In this document: piece after piece, positions 1 to 6,986 of the stretch
How the letters are laid out: each line of letters begins with the position of its first letter
Numbering within the stretch: position 1 is the first letter of the stretch
Assembly: GCF_044458865.1 (NCBI RefSeq)
Contig: NZ_JBITIH010000017.1
Coordinates: 62,001-126,000, forward strand
DNA from: Micromonospora_G sp044458865
GTDB lineage: Bacteria > Actinomycetota > Actinomycetes > Mycobacteriales > Micromonosporaceae
Length of the DNA stretch: 64,000 nt
Reading direction: 5' to 3'
Translations under genes and position numbers: made by a program
Notes under the pieces: model-generated
What the model was told of the DNA's origin: nothing
Databases searched by the model: none
What the model saw: only the letters and a program-made list of their open reading frames with translations

Positions 1-1
1 A

Positions 2-622
2 GTGCTCGCCGAAGAGATCAGAGCAGCCGGTGGGCGTGCACAATCGGTGATTACCGATGTGGCCGACGAGGCCGACTGGACCGCGGCCGTGGCCGCCGTA
101 CGGGCCGAGTTCGGCCCAGTGGACATCCTGGTCAGCAACGCCCACTTCAACGAACTCGCGCCCGCGCACGAGACCAGCCGCGAATCCTGGGACCGCCAAC
201 TCGCGGTCTGCCTGACCGGCAGCTTCCTCGGCGTCCGCGCCTGCCTTGACGACCTGCGGGCGAACCGGGGTGCGGTCGTGATCGTCTCCTCCGTACACGC
301 GCTCGTCGGAATCCCGGCCCACCCCGCGTACGCGGCGGCCAAGGGCGGCCTGGTCTCGCTCGGCCGCCAGTTCGCCGTCGAGTACGGCCCCGAGGTGCGG
401 GTGAACAGCGTCCTGCCTGGACCTATCCTCACCGCCGCCTGGGACCGGGTCTCCGAAGAGGACCGGGAGCGTAGCGTCGCCCAGACCGTCGCCGGCCGGT
501 TCGGCACCCCGGACGAGGTGGCCGCCACGGTGGCCTTCCTCGCCTCGCCCGACGCGGCCTACGTCACCGGCACCAGCCTGGTGGTGGACGGCGGTTGGAC
601 CGCGATGAAAGCCTCGGCCTGA
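2..622 (+). CDS. SDR-family dehydrogenase, 5'-truncated by window edge
   Basis: C-terminal 206 residues of a short-chain dehydrogenase/reductase; the N-terminal glycine-rich NAD(P) motif lies outside the window. Visible family marks are the NA(H) segment after beta-4 (SNAHF), the catalytic serine (VSSVHA), YAAAK as the Tyr-x-x-x-Lys pair, and the closing VTGTSLVVDGG. It is the first visible gene of a run that encodes galactonate breakdown, so oxidation of galactose or a related aldose to its lactone is a reasonable inference. Substrate cannot be read from the sequence. The stop codon falls inside the first copy of a 22-bp tandem repeat. Confidence 0.85.
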   Translation: MLAEEIRAAGGRAQSVITDVADEADWTAAVAAVRAEFGPVDILVSNAHFNELAPAHETSRESWDRQLAVCLTGSFLGVRACLDDLRANRGAVVIVSSVHALVGIPAHPAYAAAKGGLVSLGRQFAVEYGPEVRVNSVLPGPILTAAWDRVSEEDRERSVAQTVAGRFGTPDEVAATVAFLASPDAAYVTGTSLVVDGGWTAMKASA

Positions 623-662
623 AACATCGATCCTGACGAGCTGAAACATCGATCCTGACGAG
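619..662. repeat. Two perfect tandem copies of a 22-bp unit before the GntR gene
   Basis: The unit runs 619-640 and again 641-662 with no mismatch. Each copy contains AACATCGAT and ends in CCTGACGAG. The first copy overlaps the SDR stop codon; the second ends 19 bases before the TTG start at 682. The position suits a duplicated operator or upstream site for the regulator that follows, but a neutral slippage duplication is equally compatible. Confidence 0.8.
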
Positions 663-681
663 CGAGAAGGCACCCAGAGCA

Positions 682-1392
682 TTGGCACAGTACGCACGCC
701 GCGGCATCCATGGTCAGACCGTCGAGATCCTGGCCCGGCGCATCCTCGCCGGCGAGATCGCCGAGGGCTCCACCCTCAACCTCGCCGCCCTCCAGCAGGA
801 ACTCGACGTCAGCCTCACCGTGCTGCGCGAGGCGCTCAAGGTGCTCACCGCCAAGGGCATGGTGGACGCCCGGCAGAAGCGGGGCACCTTCGTCCGCCCC
901 CGGTCGGACTGGAACCTGCTCGACGGTGACGTCATCCGCTGGCAGTTCGCCGACGGCGCCGACCCGCGTCTGCTCGACGCGCTGCACGAGGTGCGCAGCA
1001 TCATCGAACCCGCCGCCGCCCGGCTCGCCGCGACTCGGGCCAGCACGACCGACCTGGCAAACCTGGACGGCGCGCTGACGGAGATGTCCGCCGCCGAGGG
1101 AGACCCGGTCGCCGCGGTCGGCGCCGACCTGAACTTCCACCGCGCGCTGCTCGCCGCCACCCACAACGAGCTGCTCGAACGGATGGAGGTCGTGATGGAG
1201 ACCGGCCTCGCCGAGCGCGACCGCCTGGTGCACGGGGTCGAACAGCACGACGACCCGGTCCCGAGCCACCAGGCGGTGGTGGACGCGATCCGCGCCGGTG
1301 ACGCCACCGGCGCGGAGGAGGCGATGCGGGGACTGCTGGACAAGGCCGTCCGGGATGTCGAAAAGGTACGTCAACAGAAAGGCACCCGGTGA
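682..1392 (+). CDS. GntR/FadR (FCD) family transcriptional regulator
   Basis: A 236-residue protein with an N-terminal GntR winged helix (about residues 8-72, with the TVLREALKVL recognition region and the KRGTFV wing) and a C-terminal all-helical FCD effector domain (about 90-225). The FCD metal/ligand residues appear as the NFHRAL histidine and the SHQAVVDAI histidine. FCD regulators of this type commonly sense sugar acids. It sits inside the galactonate operon and overlaps dgoD by 4 bp, so it is probably the local regulator (DgoR-like). The start is TTG at 682; GAAGG lies upstream at about 665. Confidence 0.85.
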   Translation: MAQYARRGIHGQTVEILARRILAGEIAEGSTLNLAALQQELDVSLTVLREALKVLTAKGMVDARQKRGTFVRPRSDWNLLDGDVIRWQFADGADPRLLDALHEVRSIIEPAAARLAATRASTTDLANLDGALTEMSAAEGDPVAAVGADLNFHRALLAATHNELLERMEVVMETGLAERDRLVHGVEQHDDPVPSHQAVVDAIRAGDATGAEEAMRGLLDKAVRDVEKVRQQKGTR

Positions 1393-2537
1393 AGATCAGC
1401 CGAATCGAAACCTTCCTCGTCCCGCCCCGGTGGCTCTTCTGCCGGGTCGAGACCGACGAAGGGTTGATTGGGTGGGGCGAGCCCGTGGTGGAAGGGCGAG
1501 CCGAGGTCGTACGCAGCGCGGTCGAGGTGCTCTCCGAATACCTCATCGGTGAGGACCCGCTCCGCATCGAACAGCACTGGCAGGTGCTCACCAAGGGCGG
1601 CTTCTACCGGGGTGGACCGGTGCTCTCCAGCGCCGTCGCCGGACTCGACCAGGCGCTCTGGGACATCGCCGGGCAGGCGTACGGCGCCCCGGTGCACGCG
1701 CTGCTCGGCGGACCCGTACGCGACCGGGTCCGGGTCTACTCCTGGGTCGGCGGGGACGACCCGAACGAGGTCGCCGAGGGGATCGCCGCCCAGGTCGAGG
1801 CCGGCATGACCGCGGTGAAGATGAACGCCTCCGGCCAGCTCTCCGCCATCCCCACCGCCGCCGAGGTGGCCGCCGTGGTCCGCCGGGTCGCCGCCGCCCG
1901 CGAGGTGCTCGGCGACGGCCGCGACGTCGCCATCGACTTCCACGGCCGGGCCACCGCCGCCGGGGTACGCCGGATCCTGCCGGAGATCGCCCCGTTCCAC
2001 CCACTCTTCGTCGAAGAACCGCTCCTGCCCGAGCAGGCGCACCTGCTGCACGACGTCGTGACCGCCTCGCCGGTCCCGGTCGCCACCGGCGAACGCCTCT
2101 TCGGCCGGGCCGAATTCCGCACCCCACTCCAGGCCGGTGTCGCGGTGCTGCAACCGGACCTGTCGCACGCCGGTGGCATCTCCGAGGTGCGCCGGATCGG
2201 TGCGATGGCCGAGCCGTACGGCGCGGTGCTCGCCCCGCACTGCCCGCTCGGTCCGATCGCGCTCGCCGCCAGCCTGCAGATCGCCTTCTCCACACCGAAC
2301 TTCCTGATCCAGGAACAGAGCATCGGCATGCACTACCACGGCGGCGGCGCCGAACTGCTCGACTACGTGGTGGACCCGGAACCGTTCCGCTTCGTCGACG
2401 GACACATCCGCCGCCCGGAAGCGCCCGGCCTCGGTATCACCGTGGACGAGGCGGCGGTCCGCGCCGCCGCCCGCGAGGGTCACGCCTGGCGTAACCCGAT
2501 CTGGCGGCACGATGACGGGTCCTTCGCCGAATGGTGA
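1389..2537 (+). CDS. dgoD: D-galactonate dehydratase
   Basis: A 382-residue enolase-superfamily protein that dehydrates D-galactonate to 2-keto-3-deoxy-galactonate. It follows E. coli DgoD closely from memory: the N-terminal PPRWLF, the FYRGGP loop, then the barrel ligands D183 and H185 (AIDFHGR), E209 (VEEP) and E235 (ATGER), and the catalytic-base histidine near 284 (APHCPLGP). The C-terminal WRNPIWRHDDGS block is also characteristic of DgoD. Start ATG overlaps the regulator stop by 4 bp. The next gene starts inside its last codons, implying translational coupling. Confidence 0.93.
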   Translation: MKISRIETFLVPPRWLFCRVETDEGLIGWGEPVVEGRAEVVRSAVEVLSEYLIGEDPLRIEQHWQVLTKGGFYRGGPVLSSAVAGLDQALWDIAGQAYGAPVHALLGGPVRDRVRVYSWVGGDDPNEVAEGIAAQVEAGMTAVKMNASGQLSAIPTAAEVAAVVRRVAAAREVLGDGRDVAIDFHGRATAAGVRRILPEIAPFHPLFVEEPLLPEQAHLLHDVVTASPVPVATGERLFGRAEFRTPLQAGVAVLQPDLSHAGGISEVRRIGAMAEPYGAVLAPHCPLGPIALAASLQIAFSTPNFLIQEQSIGMHYHGGGAELLDYVVDPEPFRFVDGHIRRPEAPGLGITVDEAAVRAAAREGHAWRNPIWRHDDGSFAEW

Positions 2538-3427
2538 CGCCCGCCGAGCTGCCCGAGGCGCGGATTCCCCTCCGGGTCAGCTACGACCACCGCCTCGGCG
2601 GCCGTTGGACCAGCCTGACCGGCGGTGGCCGGCAGTGGCTCTGGACCGGCCCCGAACCGGGCCGCGACCAGGTGACCCCGGGCGACGCGTTCGTCGACGC
2701 GGGCGGGCTGGAGGAGTGCGTGCCGACCGTGCGGGGTCTGCCCGACCACGGCGACGCCTGGTCCCGACCCTGGCAGCCGACCGGTACGGACACCGCCACC
2801 GTCGAGTGCACCGACTTCACCCTCACCCGCCGGCTCACCGACGAGGACGGGGTGGTGGTGGCGGACTACCGGCTGCTCGCCGCCCCCGGATACCGGTTCG
2901 TCTGGGCCGCGCACGCCCTGCTCGACCTCTCACCGGCGGCCCGCCTGGTCGCGCCCGCCGGCACCCCCACCCGGCTCTACCCGGAGGCGGCCGACCTCCT
3001 ACCCGAAGGCGCGTGGCCTGCGGGCCGGCCGTGGCACACCGCCGACTGGCCCACCCCGGCCGGGCTGCCGCTGGAACGGTTCGGACCGGACGACGGCACC
3101 GCCGTCGGCGCGGTGCTGATCGGCTGCGCCCGGCTCCAGGTGGTCGACGGCCCGGACACGCTCACCCTCGAACTCCACTGCGCCAACCAGCCCCGCGCCA
3201 CCGCCCTCTGGCGCAACCTGCGGGGCTGGCCGTACGACCGGCCGTACCGCAGCATCGGCGTCGAACCGATGCTCGGCACCGTCTTCGACCTGGCCGAGAC
3301 CGGTTTCGAAGCCGCTACCGACGCGGCCGGTCCCGGTGGCGACGCCGCCGTCGTACCGGCCAGCGGCGAAGTCACCTGGCAGCTCACCCTCACCGCCCAC
3401 CGATCGCCCGGAGGCGACCACCGATGA
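2531..3427 (+). CDS. Aldose-1-epimerase-like protein (galactose mutarotase fold)
   Basis: A 298-residue protein with weak resemblance to the galactose-mutarotase superfamily of beta-sandwich proteins. Supporting stretches are an acidic GGLEECVPTV segment, the AAHALLDLSPAARL strand pair and GVEPMLG near the C terminus, as in aldose epimerases. I do not see a textbook catalytic His/Glu set with certainty. It lies between dgoD and the aldolase with overlaps at both ends, so it is an obligate part of the operon. It may interconvert anomers of the sugar or lactone. Start is ATG 2531 or GTG 2534. Confidence 0.55.
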   Translation: MVTPAELPEARIPLRVSYDHRLGGRWTSLTGGGRQWLWTGPEPGRDQVTPGDAFVDAGGLEECVPTVRGLPDHGDAWSRPWQPTGTDTATVECTDFTLTRRLTDEDGVVVADYRLLAAPGYRFVWAAHALLDLSPAARLVAPAGTPTRLYPEAADLLPEGAWPAGRPWHTADWPTPAGLPLERFGPDDGTAVGAVLIGCARLQVVDGPDTLTLELHCANQPRATALWRNLRGWPYDRPYRSIGVEPMLGTVFDLAETGFEAATDAAGPGGDAAVVPASGEVTWQLTLTAHRSPGGDHR

Positions 3428-4062
3428 ACCTGCTCGACACCCTGCGTACCCACCGGCTGCTGGCGATCGTCCGGGGCGACGACCCCGAGGCAGCGCTCGC
3501 CACCGTGCTCACCCTCGCCGAGAACGGCGTCAACCTGATCGAGGTCTCGCTCACCAGCACCGACGCCTACAGGGTGATCAGCCGTGCGCGAGCCGCCCTC
3601 GGCGCCGACTACGCCCTCGGCGCCGGCACCGTACTCACCGCCGAACAGGCCGGGCAGGCCGCCGAGGCCGGGGCGACCTACCTGGTCACCCCGGCTCTCG
3701 CGCCGAGCGTCGAAGAGGCCGGCCGGCTCGGGCTGCCAGTGCTGGCCGGTGCGCTCACCCCGACCGAGGTGGTCCAGGCGACCACCGCCGGGGCGGCTGC
3801 GATCAAGCTCTTCCCCGCCTCGATCGGCGGCCCCGAGTACCTGCGCGCCCTGCGGGACCCGTTCCCGCGTACGCCGTTCGTGCCCGTCGGTGGGGTCGAC
3901 GCGGCCAGCGCCCGTAGCTACCTGGAGCGGGGCGCGACGGCCGTCGGCGTCGGCTCGCCGCTGCTCGGTGACGCGGTCCGGGGCGGCGACCTCGGCGCGT
4001 TGCGCAAGCGGGTCGCCGACTTCCTGGTCGCGGTGGCCGAGGCACCCGGCGCGGCGTCGTGA
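3424..4062 (+). CDS. dgoA: 2-dehydro-3-deoxy-6-phosphogalactonate (KDPG/KDPGal) aldolase
   Basis: A 212-residue class I aldolase that cleaves KDPGal to pyruvate and glyceraldehyde-3-phosphate. The Schiff-base lysine is K128 in AAIKLFPAS, and family residues R17 (AIVRG) and E40 (LIEVSL) are present. The phosphate-binding GG and GVG loops are at PVGGVD and VGVGSPL. Galactonate rather than gluconate specificity is inferred from dgoD in the same operon. ATG 3424 overlaps the preceding stop by 4 bp; the open frame extends further upstream but only as a shadow of the epimerase-like gene. Confidence 0.88.
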   Translation: MNLLDTLRTHRLLAIVRGDDPEAALATVLTLAENGVNLIEVSLTSTDAYRVISRARAALGADYALGAGTVLTAEQAGQAAEAGATYLVTPALAPSVEEAGRLGLPVLAGALTPTEVVQATTAGAAAIKLFPASIGGPEYLRALRDPFPRTPFVPVGGVDAASARSYLERGATAVGVGSPLLGDAVRGGDLGALRKRVADFLVAVAEAPGAAS

Positions 4063-5018
4063 CCGGCGAGCCCCTGGGTGTCGACGTACTGACGCTCGGC
4101 GAGACGATGGCGGCGTTCCGCGCCCCGGCAGCGCTGCGGCTCGGTGGCACCGTCTCGCTCTCGGTCGCCGGTGCCGAGTCGAACGTGGCGATCGGCCTGG
4201 CCCGGCTCGGTCACCGGGTGCGCTGGATCGGTGTGACCGGTGCCGACGAGCCGGGCGAACTGATTCGCCGTACCCTTCGCGCCGAAGGCGTCGACCTGAG
4301 CCTGGCCCGGGTCGACCCGGACGCTCCCACCGGCCTGATCCTGTTCGAGGCGCGGGTCGGTGACATCAGCCGGGTCACCTACTACCGGAGCGGGTCGGCC
4401 GGCTCGCGGCTGAGCGCCGAGGACGTACCGACCGCCTTCGCCGCAGCCGAGCGGAGACCCCGGATCCTGCACGTCACCGGCATCACCGCCGGGCTCGGTG
4501 ACCAGCCGTACGCGGCGGTGGTGGCCGCCGTCGACGCGGCCCGCGCCGCCGGCACCCTGGTCTGTCTCGACGTCAACCACCGCCAGCGGGTCTGGTCGGT
4601 CGAGCGGGCCGCCGCCGCGCTCCGCCCCCTGCTGCCCTCGATCGACCTGGTGGTCGCCTCCGACGACGAACTCGCCGTACTGACCGACCACTCCGATCCG
4701 GTCGCCGCGCTGCTCGCCGCCGGGATCCCCGAGGTGGTGGTCAAGCACGGCGGGCAGGGCGCCACCAGCCACACCACGCGGGGGAGCGTCCACACCGCCG
4801 CCCGCTCGGTGCCGGTACTCGACACCATCGGCGCCGGGGACGCGTTTGTCGCCGGGCTCCTCTCCGGCCTGCTCGACCGGCTCGACGTCGCCGACCGGCT
4901 CGACCGGGCGGTCACCACCGGTGCGTTCGCGGTCGCCACCCGAGGCGACTGGGAGGGGCTACCCACCCGCGCCGAGCTGTCGCTGCTCGACCACGCCCCG
5001 GGCAGCGCCGTACGCTGA
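4059..5018 (+). CDS. PfkB-family 2-keto-3-deoxy-galactonate/gluconate kinase
   Basis: A 319-residue ribokinase-fold sugar kinase. It has the N-terminal substrate-binding AGAESNVAIGLARLG and the C-terminal PfkB signature DTIGAGDAFVAG, with the catalytic aspartate in GAGD. It should phosphorylate 2-keto-3-deoxy-galactonate, feeding the upstream aldolase. GTG 4059 overlaps the aldolase stop (GTGA). E. coli DgoK belongs to a different fold; PfkB-type KDG kinases are usual in actinobacteria, so the exact epimer used is an inference from the operon. Confidence 0.85.
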   Translation: MTGEPLGVDVLTLGETMAAFRAPAALRLGGTVSLSVAGAESNVAIGLARLGHRVRWIGVTGADEPGELIRRTLRAEGVDLSLARVDPDAPTGLILFEARVGDISRVTYYRSGSAGSRLSAEDVPTAFAAAERRPRILHVTGITAGLGDQPYAAVVAAVDAARAAGTLVCLDVNHRQRVWSVERAAAALRPLLPSIDLVVASDDELAVLTDHSDPVAALLAAGIPEVVVKHGGQGATSHTTRGSVHTAARSVPVLDTIGAGDAFVAGLLSGLLDRLDVADRLDRAVTTGAFAVATRGDWEGLPTRAELSLLDHAPGSAVR

Positions 5019-5100
5019 CCCGCTTCGACCCGTACCGACGTGCCGGGCCGGCCCGGCCGTGCTGACAGTTGTGCCACTGCCACCACCCCAGGAGGAGACG

Positions 5101-5991
5101 ATGCGGCTCACCGCGCCGACCGCGTGGAGCGACGACCGGTTCGAACTGGGCGAGGGTGCCCGCTGGGTGGAGGACCGGCTGGTCCTGGTCGACCTGCTCG
5201 CCGGTCGGCTCTACGAGACCACCGGTGACGCCCCGGCACCGCTGCGCGAGTCACGCCGGCTGGGCGCGCCGCTCGGTGCGGTGGCACCGGTCGCCGGACG
5301 ACCGGGTGACTGGATCGCCGCGACCGGCACCGGCCTCGCCGAGCTGACCGGCGCCGACGGCGTCCGTCAACTCGTCGACCTGGAGAGCGGCAACCCGTCG
5401 CCGGCCCGGATGAACGACGGTGTCGCCGATCCGCACGGCCGGTTCTGGGCCGGCAGCATGGCGTACGACACCACCCCGGGCGCCGGCACCCTCTACCGGT
5501 ACGACAGCACCGGCACGACTCCCGTGGTCACCGGGCTGACGATCACCAACGGGCCGGCGTTCGACGCCGCCGGCACCACGATGTACCTGGCCGACACCGC
5601 CCGGGGCGAGGTCGACCGGTTCACCGTCGACCCGGCCACCGGGGCGCTCTCCGGTCGTACCCCGTTCCTGCGGCTGGCCGGGGCCGAGGGTGCACCCGAC
5701 GGCATGACCGTCGACGCCGCCGGTCACCTCTGGGTGGCCCTCTGGGGCGGGTACGCGGTCCGCCGCTACCGCCCGGACGGCACCCTCGACCGCGAGCTGC
5801 CCCTGCCGGCGGCCCAGCCCACCAGCGTCTGCCTCGGCGGTCCCGGGCTGCGTCGGCTCTTCGTCACCACCGCCCACCTCGGCCTCGACCCGCGTGGCCC
5901 GCTTGACGGCGCCCTGCTCGCCGTGGACGTCGAGGTCCCCGGAGCCCCGGCCCAGTCGGTTGATCGGGACATCGAGGACATCCGATTCTGA
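5101..5991 (+). CDS. SMP-30/gluconolactonase family lactonase
   Basis: A 296-residue six-bladed beta-propeller hydrolase. The divalent-metal ligands of SMP-30 lactonases are all visible: E18 (GEGARW), N105 (ARMNDG), N150 (TNGPAFD) and D200 (APDGMTVD). It would open the aldonolactone made by the SDR dehydrogenase to give galactonate for DgoD. The start ATG 5101 has a strong AGGAGGAG site just upstream; an 82-bp gap separates it from the kinase, so it may have its own ribosome loading but probably the same transcript. Confidence 0.85.
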   Translation: MRLTAPTAWSDDRFELGEGARWVEDRLVLVDLLAGRLYETTGDAPAPLRESRRLGAPLGAVAPVAGRPGDWIAATGTGLAELTGADGVRQLVDLESGNPSPARMNDGVADPHGRFWAGSMAYDTTPGAGTLYRYDSTGTTPVVTGLTITNGPAFDAAGTTMYLADTARGEVDRFTVDPATGALSGRTPFLRLAGAEGAPDGMTVDAAGHLWVALWGGYAVRRYRPDGTLDRELPLPAAQPTSVCLGGPGLRRLFVTTAHLGLDPRGPLDGALLAVDVEVPGAPAQSVDRDIEDIRF

Positions 5992-6052
5992 TCCCGTACC
6001 GAGCGCCTGGCTGTGGCGGTGGTTCCGGCTCTCCACCAACCGGCTGGTTCGC

Positions 6053-6592
6053 TCAGTCCTTCGGCGAGTGCGCGGTGAGCCAGTCCATGACCTCCGGGTC
6101 GAACCGGATACGCCGCAGGACACGTCCGCTACGGCGAAACCCCAGTCCAGTCTTGAACCGGACTCCGCTCTGGTGTCGGACGGTGACCAGTGCACTGCTG
6201 TCGATGCTCGACATGAACGGCAAGCGCGGCGACAGCCAACCGTTGCCGTACACCAGCGCGACACAGCGGTTGCCGGGCAGTTGTCCCTCCACATCCCGGT
6301 CGAACGCGCCGGCCCGGTGAATGTCATCGCGGTACCGATAGCCGTCCAGCGATCCACGGGGCGCCCGCCGTACCAGCACCTCGTCGTCGCCGCTGCCCGC
6401 GCCGGTAGGCAGGATCAGCCACAGCTCCTGAACGCCTCCGGTGCGGCTCCAGCGTCGGGAAATCTCCCGGACCGCCACCCGCACCAGCGCGACGGTGTCC
6501 CGCTGAACGTCGGCCGGAAGGTCGTCACGCCGTGTGTAGCTCCGGGTGACACCCGGTGCACGGGGTGCGGGATCAGCACCCGGTCCGATCAT
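6053..6592 (-). CDS. Hypothetical protein
   Basis: About 179 residues from ATG 6592; a TTG 14 codons upstream is possible but less attractive. Basic, with no signal peptide, membrane segment or motif I recognise. The centre reads EISRRWSRTGGVQELWLILP and the end RIRFDPEVMDWLTAHSPKD. It is convergent with the lactonase and divergent from the first riboswitch. Third-position GC is high as in its neighbours, which supports coding. Function unknown. Confidence 0.55.
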   Translation of the reverse strand: MIGPGADPAPRAPGVTRSYTRRDDLPADVQRDTVALVRVAVREISRRWSRTGGVQELWLILPTGAGSGDDEVLVRRAPRGSLDGYRYRDDIHRAGAFDRDVEGQLPGNRCVALVYGNGWLSPRLPFMSSIDSSALVTVRHQSGVRFKTGLGFRRSGRVLRRIRFDPEVMDWLTAHSPKD

Positions 6593-6760
6593 GCTCACCG
6601 TGCCAGCGTGACTCACCGACGTCGAACCTGGCAAACAGCTTGCCGCCTACCACAGGGCGTCGCGAGCCCGACGGGGATACTGGCTGAAGCCAGTCGTTCC
6701 TGCGGGTCGCGGTGCTCACGTTGACGGCGGGCCGGTCGGTGGGACAGCATGGCGCAACGA

Positions 6761-6907
6761 GAGCGGTGCGCGGAGGAACCCGGTGTGAGTCCGGGGCGGT
6801 CCCGCCACTGTGACCGGGGAGTGACCTCTCACGTACGGGCCACGGCCGAAAGGGCCGGAAGGTCGAGGGGAAGCGTCGATCCGGGAGTCAGGAGACTCCG
6901 ACCGCTC
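6761..6907 (+). promoter_or_regulatory. Cobalamin riboswitch upstream of the chelatase operon
   Basis: Contains the conserved cobalamin aptamer elements in order: GGAACCCGGTGTGAGTCC, then GGTCCCGCCACTGT, GACCGGGGAGT, and the B12 box AGTCAGGAGACTCC at 6886-6899. Helix P1 can form between GAGCGGT (6761-6767) and ACCGCTC (6901-6907). It is followed by a hairpin-forming stretch (GGGCG...CACCC) that abuts the GGAAGGG ribosome-binding site at 6942-6948, suggesting translational control. Confidence 0.93.
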
Positions 6908-6956
6908 GCACCACCCAGCCAACGCGGGCGTGGACACCCGTGGAAGGGACATGAGC

Positions 6957-6986
6957 ATGGCTTCTGCGCGCCTGAGTGGGCGATGA
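6957..6986 (+). CDS. Leader peptide ORF coupled to the chelatase gene
   Basis: Nine codons, MASARLSGR, then TGA. A second in-frame ATG at 6951 would add two residues. GGAAGGG at 6942-6948 is 8 nt from ATG 6957, the best-placed ribosome-binding site in the leader. The TGA overlaps the chelatase start as ATGA (6983-6986). The main gene has only a weak GAGTGGG site of its own, so its translation probably depends on ribosomes finishing this ORF. The same design recurs before cobN. No peptide function is implied. Confidence 0.6.
   Translation: MASARLSGR

Noticed and set aside
2512..3423. Long upstream extension of the aldolase reading frame (516 codons in total)
   Set aside because: The added part is Arg/Pro-rich shadow of the epimerase-like gene. 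Family length and the ATGA-style overlap support ATG 3424.
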